A stretch of 41,612 nucleotides of DNA. It comes from a bacterium (GTDB lineage: Bacteria > Spirochaetota > UBA4802 > UBA5550). The stretch lies in the NCBI GenBank assembly GCA_024224995.1, contig JAAENB010001234.1:1-41612 (forward strand), given 5' to 3'. Below the pieces are notes generated by a model. That model saw only the letters and a list, made by a program, of their open reading frames with translations, did no database searches and had not been told where the DNA came from. Numbering within the stretch: position 1 is the stretch's first letter; each line of letters begins with the position of its first letter. This document shows positions 13,201 to 17,200 of this stretch, in pieces. Made by a program: the position numbers and the translations under genes.

Positions 13201-16200
13201 TTCAAGAAAATCGATCATAAGCCTTGCATAATCTTTAAGCCGGTCTTCATTTTTAGCGGAAAGAAGAATAACGCCGGAACCGGGATTATTCCATTCCGGT
13301 GACGGGAGCGGGTTTTCATACTCTTCAAGAACGACATGAGAATTAGCTCCTCCGAATCCAAAAGAACTGACTCCCGCGCGCCTGGGAATATCCAGTCCAT
13401 TTTCATCTTTAAAGCGTTCCCATTCTTTTGTCTCCTGTACTACATAAAAAGGACTATCGTCCAATTGTATATAGGAATTAAGCCTGGAAAAATTTATACT
13501 TGCCGGTATCTTTTTATGTTTAATCGCGAGAACCACTTTTATGAGCCCCGCAATCCCGGCAGCGGTTTCAAGGTGCCCGATATTCGTTTTTACCGATCCA
13601 ATACCGCAATAATTTACCCTGTCCTGTTTCTTTGAAAACCGTTTATACAGTTCATCAAAGGCTTTTCTCATACCGTTCACTTCAATGGGGTCTCCCAGGG
13701 GAGTACCGGTTCCATGAGCTTCGAGATAGGATACGGTATCGGGAGGAACGTCCGCAGTTGAATATGCGGTTGACAATAATTCTGCCTGAATATTCGGATT
13801 TGGCGCTGTTAAGGAATTAGCATGGCCGCCATGATTTACCGCCGATGCTTTGATAATGGCATAAATATAATGCCCGTCTTCAATTGCTTTATTGAGTGGC
13901 TTTAAAAAGACAGCTGCGGCTCCTTCTCCGCGAACATAGCCATTGGCGTCCTTACTGAATGTTTGACACCTGCCGTCGGGTGACAACATCCCGGCCTTTC
14001 CAAATGAAACAAAAAGCTTGGGAGAAAGCAAGGCATTTACCCCGCCGGCTATTGCCATTTCACATTCCCCCTCCCGTATTGCCTTTGCAGCCCGGTGGAC
14101 CGCAAAGAGAGAACTGGCGCATGCGGTATCTATAGGTTCACTTGCCCCGTGTATATCCAGGAGGTATGATATGCGGTTTGCCAGGATGCAATGGGCATAC
14201 CCTGTTGAAGTATATGCTTCTATAGAACCTAAATTATGATCCTGGACTTCTCCATAATCATGGGTTGCGACACCGACAAAAAGTCCGGTCATTGTTCCGG
14301 AAAGACTTGAGTGGCTGCACCCTGCGTCTTCAATTGATTTGTATACTACTTCCAGAAAAATTCTCTGCTGCGGGTCCATGAGTTCCGCTTCCCGGGGAGA
14401 TATATTAAAAAACAGGGTATCAAATTTATCAATATCATCAATAAATCCTCCCCATTTGGCATTTGCCTTATTATCTTCCACCAGGGGATCTCCATAATAT
14501 TTCCGGTAATCCCACCGGTCCGACGGGATCTCCGAGATCAGGTCCCTACCGGCTTCCAGGTTTTCCCAGAACTCATCCAGGTTCTTTGACCGGGGAAAAA
14601 CTCCTGCAATACCAATAATGGCTACCGGGATATCGCTGGCTCGTTTCCCGTATTTTCCACTCAAATTACTGTCCTGTCTCTTACTGGTCTCCGGTCTTTT
14701 TTGTACGGACAACCCGGCATCTTCCGCACTTCGGGACATTGACTGTATAATCTTTTCCTCATTTATTGCATCACCAAACCAGGTTTTAAATTCTTTCCGG
14801 AATTCCCTTGCGAAATATCTCGACAGTTTATGTAAATTCGTGTGCTCAAAAAGAATAGTAGGATGCAATTTCACCCCGGTCTCTTCTTCAATTGTTTCCG
14901 AGATGCTTACCAGTTCAGATGAATCCAGCAGTTCGAGGAAATTCTCGTGAACATCCACATCACTTTTGCCAACGCTGAGCATTGTTGCCGCCCTGGTAAC
15001 AAGGTAGTCTTCAATTTTTGCAGCGTACACTTCCGAGACTTGATCTCTCGCTTCCTGCGACAGTTCAGGAACAGCCTTTTCTTTTTCTACCGGGGCATTT
15101 CCCTCCTCCCCCGCCGTTCGCTTATAGCTGTCTTCAAACATAAAAATCTTTTCCCTGGCTGTTTCGGCAGATATTTCTTCATAGGATATCTCAAATCCTA
15201 CGGGGATTTTATACGGCGCCTTTTTATGAGTTACTTCTTTTATTTCATTTTGAAACAGCTTAGTAAGCTCTTCCCCGGAAAATCGTTTTTTTTCTTCTTT
15301 TTCTAATTGTGTTAATTTTTCAAAATCGGGATACAGTATAGCGTGAGGATATTCTCCATGTTCCATAGAGATTTTCGGCACAATTACGGCCTGCGCGATA
15401 TAGTCACTTTTTTCCAATAATGTTTCAATATCTTCGGGGTAGATATTCTTGCCGCCTTTGTTAACAAGGATATCTTTACACCTTCCGGTGATATAAATAA
15501 AACCGTCATCATCCATCCTGCCGATATCACCGGTATGAAGCCACCCATCTTCATCAATTATTTTCGCAGTAGCTTCGGGCATCTTATAATACCCTTTCAT
15601 GAGGCTTGGTCCCTTTGCCAGTATCTCGCCGTTCCCCCGGTCATCGGGATTGTCTATTCGAACCTCTACTCCCGGTAAGGTCGGCCCAATAGAACCGATC
15701 CGGTTGTCTGAGCACCAGGTGGTGGAAATTACCGGAGAATATTCAGTGAGTCCGTAGCCCTGGAGCAGGGTAAATCCCCGTTCATTAAGTCCCGCCAGAA
15801 CATTCTCATGAATTGACCCGCCGCCCGAAATAAAGAATTTTAAGCTATCCAGTTTCAGGAGCCCCTTTACTGCTGCTTTATAGAGACCTTCCATAAGAAG
15901 AGGGACTGTGGCCATATAATTCATGCCGGTTTCGATCATTGTTTGTATAAGTTCTTTTGCCTTAAAGCGTGAAAGAATTGTTGTTGTTCCGTAAGTCAAA
16001 AACGGAACAATAAATCCCATCATAACCGGGTAGGTGTGATGAAAAGGCAGGCTTGCGAGCCATTTATCACCAGCTTGAAAGTAGGTATCGTTTTCGGACA
16101 GGCGTTCAACTATTGCCGCAGCATTTGCCATTATTCCGCCGTGGGAAAGCATGGCAAACTTTTTCCCGTGCATATAGATCATTGCAGAAGTATCAGTGGG

Positions 16201-16833
16201 CTCAATTACTACTTGAGAATATTTATCAATCCCTTTTTCGATAATTTTTTTGCCCGTATTTAAAATCGAATTAAAGTAAACAAATTTATACCCGGCAAAA
16301 GGAATATCGACATCCAATTCTTTTTCTTCAAGAGCATCTATTGTTTCCTTAAATGTTTCCTGCTGCGCATGTATATCATCATATATTTTTTGATGTTCAT
16401 CAAAACAGAATATATGTTCCAGATCCTCAATAACAGCCTGGTCACTTAATAATTTTTCGATATGATATTTGGAGGTGAAGATCTTTTTAATATCACCCGC
16501 TTTTGCAAGGTTTACCAGCTCTTCCGCTTCCAGGAAAATGTCGAGTGGTACAATAACAGCCCCTATTGATGCCACTGCCAGGTATACAAGAGTCCATTCA
16601 ACCCTGTTTTCCGAAAGGATCCCCAGTGCATCCCCTTTTTTAACTCCCATTTGAAGAAGGACATTCCCAACAGTCTTCACCTGCTCCTGAAGCTCCCCAT
16701 ACGTTATACCAGGATAGGAGTCTCCGGACCGGATATTAACCGCTTCCAGGTTCAATTTTTCCTTATCAAACCCATCAACCATCTGCCTGATAGTATCCGG
16801 CCTGGAACGCCCCTGGGAATTCATTTCTTTCAT
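1..16833 (-). CDS. Giant trans-AT polyketide synthase with AMP-ligase-like start and reductive release (partial)
   Basis: I translated a single frame from the ATG at 16833 to the left edge: 5,611 codons, no stop, so the C-terminus lies outside the window. The start has a strong Shine-Dalgarno, AAGGAG, six bases upstream. Domains in order (residues): acyl-AMP-ligase-like 1-570; ACP Ser638; KS1 734-1174; DH1 1359-1639; KR1 1652-2118; ACPs with Ser2170, Ser2264, Ser2432 and Ser2548; KS2 2660-3094; degenerate DH2; KR2; ACP Ser4150; KS3 4246-4685; ACP-like insert; ACPs with Ser5026 and Ser5125; thioester reductase from about 5212. Each KS is followed by an AT-adaptor-like linker and never by an AT, which is the mark of trans-AT synthases. 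Inferred logic: a ligase-loaded starter, three condensations, NAD(P)H-dependent release as an aldehyde or alcohol. The product is unknown. KS3 has no KR or DH after it, so release of a beta-keto intermediate, or processing in trans, is possible. Confidence 0.93.
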   Translation of the reverse strand, partial: MKEMNSQGRSRPDTIRQMVDGFDKEKLNLEAVNIRSGDSYPGITYGELQEQVKTVGNVLLQMGVKKGDALGILSENRVEWTLVYLAVASIGAVIVPLDIFLEAEELVNLAKAGDIKKIFTSKYHIEKLLSDQAVIEDLEHIFCFDEHQKIYDDIHAQQETFKETIDALEEKELDVDIPFAGYKFVYFNSILNTGKKIIEKGIDKYSQVVIEPTDTSAMIYMHGKKFAMLSHGGIMANAAAIVERLSENDTYFQAGDKWLASLPFHHTYPVMMGFIVPFLTYGTTTILSRFKAKELIQTMIETGMNYMATVPLLMEGLYKAAVKGLLKLDSLKFFISGGGSIHENVLAGLNERGFTLLQGYGLTEYSPVISTTWCSDNRIGSIGPTLPGVEVRIDNPDDRGNGEILAKGPSLMKGYYKMPEATAKIIDEDGWLHTGDIGRMDDDGFIYITGRCKDILVNKGGKNIYPEDIETLLEKSDYIAQAVIVPKISMEHGEYPHAILYPDFEKLTQLEKEEKKRFSGEELTKLFQNEIKEVTHKKAPYKIPVGFEISYEEISAETAREKIFMFEDSYKRTAGEEGNAPVEKEKAVPELSQEARDQVSEVYAAKIEDYLVTRAATMLSVGKSDVDVHENFLELLDSSELVSISETIEEETGVKLHPTILFEHTNLHKLSRYFAREFRKEFKTWFGDAINEEKIIQSMSRSAEDAGLSVQKRPETSKRQDSNLSGKYGKRASDIPVAIIGIAGVFPRSKNLDEFWENLEAGRDLISEIPSDRWDYRKYYGDPLVEDNKANAKWGGFIDDIDKFDTLFFNISPREAELMDPQQRIFLEVVYKSIEDAGCSHSSLSGTMTGLFVGVATHDYGEVQDHNLGSIEAYTSTGYAHCILANRISYLLDIHGASEPIDTACASSLFAVHRAAKAIREGECEMAIAGGVNALLSPKLFVSFGKAGMLSPDGRCQTFSKDANGYVRGEGAAAVFLKPLNKAIEDGHYIYAIIKASAVNHGGHANSLTAPNPNIQAELLSTAYSTADVPPDTVSYLEAHGTGTPLGDPIEVNGMRKAFDELYKRFSKKQDRVNYCGIGSVKTNIGHLETAAGIAGLIKVVLAIKHKKIPASINFSRLNSYIQLDDSPFYVVQETKEWERFKDENGLDIPRRAGVSSFGFGGANSHVVLEEYENPLPSPEWNNPGSGVILLSAKNEDRLKDYARLMIDFLEKTEHDKTIALDNIAYTLQTGRDRMDERLALVVGTVRELVEKLNGFLDGKDDIEDLYRGSHKNRGAKTEFFVTGEEGELFLQTLINNRKLGKLAQLWGFGISIDWEALYPDGVPNLIPLPTYPFARERYWIDEPEKHINILEGRKTRGAKLHTLIDRNISTLQEQAYTKVFTQEEFYLRDHVINGRSILAGTACLEMARAAGELAGEQPVQSIRDFMLGHPIEILPGELEKEVTTNLFYDDSEILKWEVSSFDPSGEKLIHGSGELEFGDGYDRYNYEQIDIETIKQRLSLHETGSEFYSRLDQIGFNFGPAHQSVYEVYGSETEALSKLILPEEIRSIDDFILNPSLLDGCMHTGVWIINETEPVLLFYIGDVEIFQPLNHTVYYVHVMLLDTGQKNNDTNYKKFNLDVYDEEGRLVVRIKENLGRKSARPAVEDEMEYISPMGIYYKPVWQRVEIGSVKSSELNSVVIFDHNENVFKEFKEYYPRAILVKPAGSYRDYGDNIYEIDPGSKDDYTMLINSFIEKKIPVNSILHLWNYSHKDLNLSSAEELRAVLTTGIYSLFLLSQVLMEMKTGNKIKLLYIHYRSKENIQPWNSAVGGFIKTINQENPQYEYHMIRLDRKNISPTEFFNISVKEFANEDSRAMEVQYTGSERMIKSLLELEIGEPEPEQELSFKQGGVYCITGGTGGLGLIFAGYLSEKYHASLILTGRSDLDDSRRQAIEKINEKGGEAFYVSADVSNTDSLKRALKEGKEKFGELNGIIHAAGVLDDSFILKKSMESFSKVLLPKIQGTVNLDIATKDEKLDFFVLFSSITSIFGNTGQADYAAGNSFMDAFADYRNALVAMGNRDGSTISINWPLWREGGMDIGSEMEEYIKEKTGMSLLEVPQGIEAFEHALRLKEEQFIVYDGEVSKYLAVEDDKELFMKTENYLIELLARELKIPEDRVDPTVTFEEYGIDSLMMARLSNQLKDDFNGLPATLFCDYTTIHELVGYFIEFHKTLLKKILHYKGKPVSKTLLEEAETYLKKNLSQELKIPINLIDSSHTFDEYGLDSLIVVKLTNKINRDFGNLPETMFIQYKNIYSLAEYLIENHSESLKRVIQFEKKQKEKKDKNQYQAAAEKNKCALPSRPRDLITEDTQAGEEKKPEKSDQVQIDQLHTVAYAREYSPEEPAKEAGTPVQDDRELLRKAEEYLLDLFSRVTKISKSRLNPKDELEKYGIDSLMIMNLSRQMEKDFGKIPKTLFFEYTNIHDLAGYLLENFNDQLLTVLQGGRPPVEKSTPSTPPLVKQPREAAPITDDKELLQKTEEYLLDLFSRVTKISKSRLNPKDELEKYGIDSLMIMNLSKQMEKDFEKLPKTLFFEYTNIHDLANYLIENHRRQLETIFQMEKGADADISGSSPRTIQITEKTSDSGMENEQLKHSKLPSKPFKKDFSDRGEYEPEEIAGVVKDIAIIGISGRYPQADTIDEYWNNLKEGKDCITEIPEDRWDHTAYFNPEKNVPGKTYGKWGGFIGDVDKFDSLFFNISPREAELLDPQERLFLETVWHTLEDGGTTRAALKGSKVGVFVGVMWGHYQLFGVEESLKGNVIAPSSSYASIANRVSYFFNFHGPSISVDTMCSSSLTAVHMACESIYMGSSDYAIAGGVNLSIHSAKYLQLGSGMFLASDGRCKSFGEGGDGYVPGEGVGAVLLKPLNNARIDRDRVYAVIKGTSVNHGGKTNGYSVPSPNAQAELITEALKKAKIDARTISYVEAHGTGTSLGDPIEMAGLTKSYSKYTQEKQYCAIGSAKSNIGHLESAAGIAALTKVLLQFQYRQLLPSIHSKKLNPNIDFEDTPFYVIRELKEWKRPVITEDEERKTYPRRAGISAFGAGGSNAHLILEEFENPEQQLNTEILQNQLIILSAKNMKQLKIHAKNMADYLNKAIIDKPGKTENEKNIFLLDMAYTLQVGREALDERLAIIVNDIENLAEKLTLFCEEERDIEGVYSGNVKIERDKFELLIEGKAGEEFIKIIIDEQDMEKLAQLWIAGVDVDWGLRYVDSKPNRISLPGYPFESVSHWIPEAGEVTGAPGHEKVLTLHPLIGRNTSNFNELKFSTELTGNEFFLADQVAIPGAVYIEMARAAGEISGEMEVQKIKDFVWVKPLSIGKDKKEIHTSLFLNRDEVEFEIFTNSESEQRELHAVGKIIYGHYAGIQSKSEPVNIESVKQRCPDKKTGSECYELFTNKGFMYGSNFQIIRELHNSPTEGLSLIELPAHISSGLDGFVLHPVLMDGAMQTVIGFMANIELKSDAFYIPVSSGEIEIINPLPQICYIYISVVGERNASGYDIKIFNILFLDEKGNELVKIYNFSIRALQDSEKNEFTGKQDTPATLFYGVEWEKSALELKNLKNESPGHVLIFDTDEILWNALKEQVGFDDEVGTQFILVKPGESYQHLAHQVYQINPENQDDYLQLLTTLKKQKFSPGKILHAWTAHSSGDDEYDSGLKIFNEIDENIKKEFFEKSLTIGIYSLFHLIKVLSITGIKSVNRILFAFNGEKKASSLFMESAAGYSKSLSLIYPALSFSTIKIVRSGKERKTDAEIIINELKAKNKEIGSEIRYIADQRYLKQVIPRKLDDSGNQLLKMNGVYLITGGAGALGFIFARHLAEKYKAKLVLMGRSKPDSIKNEKIESLKQFGADVVYMQADAANLEEMKAVVKTVREKFGNINGVIHSAGTAGEKIIIQKEIDEFSKFLHPKIHGTIVLDEATKDENLDFMVLFSSTSAVLGDFGQCDYSIGNRFLDSYVDLREELREKKLRHGKTISINWPLWKEGGMHMSEEAESLYLQTSGMSYLETEVGVNAFDAILQSTLSQVLLISGIEKRVNRFVGIEGSENEVISLAKTTQSIDKPVKTKVEKFTPAATEGMPVERRIQLDIQKIASTLLKVDFHSMNDINENLGNFGFDSISLKGFANMLSETYNVEVSPTVFFSHLSIKSLSSYLLDEFEEIMNDFYRQTEKTEKTGIEPEIQHIEEEEIIAEKPFVPFSERFKGSERFTLRGKEEVAIIGISGIFPQSENIEKFWRNLENGKDLVTEIPIERWDWRDYYGDPLSDSTKSNSKWGGFIPDVDKFDAQFFKLSPREVELMDPQHRLFLKTAWEAIEDGGYKASSLSGKTVGVFVGVQFIDYAFMLTDAGEASAQVSTGNAHSLLPNRVSFLLNFRGPSEAIDTACSSSLVAVHQAVKSVQNGESEAAIAGGVSLNLSPKILINTAQLGVLSSDGRCKTFDKSANGYVRGEGVGAILLKPLTKALEDHDHIYAIIKGSAINHGGKASSLTAPNSEAQAELLMNAFEEAAIDVENIAYMEAHGTGTELGDPIEIEGLKKAFKDYAKKHDKNISKKNYCGIGSVKTNIGHLEPASGIAGLIKVILAMKYKKMPGILNFKEINPYINLENSPFYIVKGLKKWEPLQDERGNDIPRLAGVSSFGFGGANSHIILEEYREPFSKKETQNNEPQLIVLSAKNKERLQEYARNLAEFLRGEDAAAEKQPGIETAGMIESSLLQFASEIINVGVDEIDVSENMNEYGFDPITVTEFGKQINGKFDLDIKPAIFSDYSSINALVEFLDKEYHETFNTYYSDSMKEEKIDPDTDKKINFTDIAFTLQMGREEMEERLAIVVSNRDDLIERLKEYYNNKENIQNVYCGNVKKNASNYEIIIDEQEGEDFIKNLINKKKINKLAQLWIGGIDIDWDLLYINQNPKRVSLPTYAFAKDRYWMSIAAAGTEESKSKIKIEPLSPPAARETDTLDFEKNVQNDTIAIIAEVLKVKQDAIDIDTEIAEYGADSIVLIRIANMLSELYDAAVQPKVIAEIPTIRSLVQHLIDTNLVNEDHYSRAVSQEKHIHDELDLKEEVQRDIITIFSEVLKVKQDTIDIDTEITEYGADSIVLIRIANMLSELYDAAVQPKVIAEIPTIRSLVQHLIDTDITNEKYYIRKEVPKEKAIDKKVKTTVTFDNTAHFESERSREVKENFKSDNIFITGTTGVLGTYILKELLLTTKANIYALVRAKDKAHGLERIKKTLLSYGKDDALFKEFDKRVTPVIGDITEDKLGLAEDEYKKLAGIIDVTFHSAASTNLMLSYKNLELINLSGTRNMVDFVLETEQKYIMNTSSYSAMGDLIYKSNVCFKEDDLDVGQKFPKLGYARTKLECEQIVREATPKGLIWNNVRPGNIYGDSQTGLYPFDLTGVTGVYYELFELIVKTGIAISGINHVDMTPVDFIAKSMIYLALEHHDFFKTYHLVNPDLTTWNDVMKILMDYGYTVNMITPEDYFALLESDAFHYRKSEKDQMVISLMRYGSAIKEMYENDGYAATDYTASVLKKAGITCPKMDINLVETYLSQYIKMGQLDAPADQKPNLDKESIEKILNRKINF
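1340..1870 (-). other. PKS domains: tandem ACP7 and ACP8
   Basis: Two nearly identical carrier domains, both with EYGADSIVLIRIANMLSEL-type sites (Ser5026 and Ser5125). They match closely at DNA level: 1343-1529 against 1640-1826, offset exactly 297 bp. This is a recent in-frame tandem duplication just before the release domain. Confidence 0.88.
1343..1826 (-). repeat. 187-bp tandem repeat encoding ACP7/ACP8
   Basis: Positions 1343-1529 and 1640-1826 are near-identical direct repeats in phase, with 110 bp of less similar linker between them. Differences are scattered and many are silent. Confidence 0.85.
2395..2646 (-). other. ACP-like insert in the KS3 adaptor linker, Ser replaced by Pro
   Basis: About residues 4730-4815 interrupt the adaptor linker after KS3. 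The linker's first half (LIVLSAKNKERLQEYAR) lies before the insert and its second half (TDIAFTLQMGREEMEERLA) after it. The same two halves are contiguous after KS1 and KS2. The insert has the helix pattern of a carrier protein, with EYGFDPITVTEF where EYGFDSITxTEF would be expected. Pro4771 takes the place of the phosphopantetheine serine, so it cannot carry a substrate. Confidence 0.7.
2779..4098 (-). other. PKS domain: ketosynthase KS3
   Basis: Residues 4246-4685. Cys4415 lies in DTACSSS; the histidines lie in EAHGTGTELGDP and TNIGHLE. It should be an active condensing domain. No KR or DH follows before the terminal ACPs. Confidence 0.92.
4270..4510 (-). other. PKS domain: ACP6
   Basis: Carrier domain ending module 2, attachment site FGFDSISLK with Ser4150. 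A Glu/Thr-rich linker leads on to KS3. Confidence 0.85.
4560..6140 (-). other. PKS domain: ketoreductase KR2
   Basis: NADPH motif TGGAGALG at 3838-3845, serine in LFSSTSAVLG and Tyr3980 in QCDYSIGN. The catalytic set is complete. The LDD motif of B-type enzymes is absent (HSAGTAGEK instead), which suggests the opposite stereochemistry to KR1. Confidence 0.85.
6150..6984 (-). other. PKS domain: degenerate dehydratase DH2
   Basis: Starts at a HPLIGRN-type motif. At the place of the catalytic HxxxGxxxxP it reads LADQVAIPGAVYIEM (Asp3315, Gln3316): the histidine is missing and about four residues are deleted, removing the glycine too. The second motif survives as DGAMQ (Asp3479, Gln3483). Without the histidine it should not dehydrate, so module 2 is predicted to leave a beta-hydroxyl unless a DH acts in trans. 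Confidence 0.75.
7551..8856 (-). other. PKS domain: ketosynthase KS2
   Basis: Residues 2660-3094. Cys2828 lies in DTMCSSS; the histidines lie in EAHGTGTSLGDP and SNIGHLE. All catalytic residues are present. The AT-adaptor linker that follows (about 7000-7550) is uninterrupted. Confidence 0.92.
9070..10430 (-). other. PKS domains: four tandem ACPs (ACP2-ACP5)
   Basis: There are four consecutive carrier domains, each with an intact attachment site: EYGIDSLMM (Ser2170), EYGLDSLIV (Ser2264), KYGIDSLMI (Ser2432) and KYGIDSLMI (Ser2548). Charged and Pro-rich linkers separate them. ACP4 and ACP5 are almost identical and also match at DNA level (about 9448-9660 versus 9100-9312, offset 348 bp), so one copied the other recently. 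Multiple ACPs usually raise flux or support beta-branching; here no HMG-synthase cassette is visible. Confidence 0.9.
9100..9660 (-). repeat. Direct repeat encoding ACP4/ACP5
   Basis: About 9100-9312 and 9448-9660 are similar direct repeats, offset 348 bp (116 codons), which keeps frame. They are more diverged than the ACP7/8 pair, so this duplication is probably older. Confidence 0.8.
10480..11880 (-). other. PKS domain: ketoreductase KR1 (B-type motif)
   Basis: A structural subdomain followed by a catalytic Rossmann half. The NADPH motif TGGTGGLG is at 1894-1901, the active-site serine is in LFSSITSIFG, and Tyr2036 is in QADYAAGN. LDD at 1979-1981 (AGVLDDSF) is the known marker of B-type ketoreductases, which give D-configured hydroxyls. 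Confidence 0.88.
11918..12760 (-). other. PKS domain: dehydratase DH1
   Basis: About residues 1359-1639, a double-hotdog dehydratase. His1391 begins the HxxxGxxxxP motif (HVINGRSILA; the final Pro is Ala). Asp1560 begins DGCMH, the DxxxQ/H motif. Both catalytic residues are kept, so it is predicted active. Confidence 0.8.
13312..14634 (-). other. PKS domain: ketosynthase KS1
   Basis: Residues 734-1174. The active-site Cys905 lies in DTACASS, and the two catalytic histidines lie in EAHGTGTPLGDP and TNIGHLE. All three catalytic residues are present, so KS1 should condense. It is followed (about 12810-13311) by an uninterrupted AT-adaptor linker that ends in a YPFARERYW-type motif. Confidence 0.92.
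14809..15051 (-). other. PKS domain: loading ACP1
   Basis: About residues 595-675, an acyl carrier fold with the attachment site LLDSSELVS. Ser638 is the expected phosphopantetheine serine, although the usual G-x-D-S is L-L-D-S here. It follows the ligase domain directly, consistent with a loading didomain. Confidence 0.75.
15124..16833 (-). other. PKS domain: AMP-binding acyl ligase, P-loop degenerate
   Basis: Residues 1-570 have the ANL-superfamily layout. Motifs A5 (QGYGLTEYSP, 358-367) and A8 (GWLHTGD, 430-436, followed by GRCKDILVNKGGKNIYPEDIE-type sequence) are intact. The lysine near the C-terminus is kept in REKIFM, where GK is usual. The A3 phosphate-binding loop, normally of the type YTSGTTGxPKG, reads IYMHGKKFAMLSHGG at 219-233: the Ser/Thr/Gly-rich loop is gone and about four residues are missing. 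Overall it looks closer to long-chain acyl-CoA synthetases than to typical FAALs. ATP-dependent loading may therefore be impaired. Confidence 0.8.
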
Positions 16834-17170
16834 GGCAGTCTCCTTATTTCACTCATGGAAATAGTCGTAAATATAACGCAACAACATAAGATGCTACACC
16901 AGTTTTTTATGTTTGTCTACCCAAAAGTTGAAAAACATCAGCTTTTGGGCGGCAATTGTTCTATTTTTTAATTGTAACGGCAATAATAGAGGATAGAGGA
17001 TTGTATTCACAAGCCCTGTTGTTTGAAGCGACATAACAGGCAGTTGCTGCATTAATATTTCAGGAATACGGTTTTGCACTCAATATCCGGTGTAAACATC
17101 AAATTCATACTTTAATATACAAAATTTTCTACCGAATGGCAATATTTTTTTATTATCTTGCTATAAAATC
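16834..17170 (-). promoter_or_regulatory. Long leader region of the PKS gene with hairpin
   Basis: A gap of 349 bp between the acyltransferase and the PKS with no convincing gene. It holds the promoter at 17114-17142 and a leader of about 270 nt. Within the leader, an inverted repeat at about 16920-16950 (minus-strand arms CCCAAAAG and CTTTTGGG, 14-nt loop) could form a hairpin. A weaker second promoter (TAGACA, 17 bp, TAGCAT) may lie just after it. The leader ends with AAGGAG at the PKS start. Confidence 0.5.
17114..17142 (-). promoter_or_regulatory. Sigma-70-type promoter for the PKS gene
   Basis: On the minus strand, -35 TTGCCA at 17137-17142, a 17-bp spacer, and -10 TATATT at 17114-17119. 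Each hexamer matches consensus at 5 of 6 positions. It follows the terminator of the acyltransferase gene, so the PKS can be transcribed on its own. Confidence 0.65.
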
Positions 17171-17200
17171 GCGGCCCCGGGACTAGAAAGACCGGGGCCG
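17161..17200 (-). terminator. Rho-independent terminator after the acyltransferase gene
   Basis: A perfect 9-bp GC stem (17172-17180 with 17192-17200), an 11-nt loop, then CGATTTTATAG on the minus strand. The TAG stop of the acyltransferase (17183-17185) sits in the loop, so the coding sequence runs into the hairpin. Confidence 0.75.

Noticed and set aside
586..16200. Many open frames of 60-160 codons on the plus strand over the PKS region
   Set aside because: All lie antisense to the continuous PKS frame, whose domains and catalytic motifs are intact.
16894..17079. A 61-codon open frame (GTG start) in the PKS leader
   Set aside because: No Shine-Dalgarno, no recognisable domain, and it crosses the leader hairpin; a leader peptide cannot be excluded but nothing supports it.
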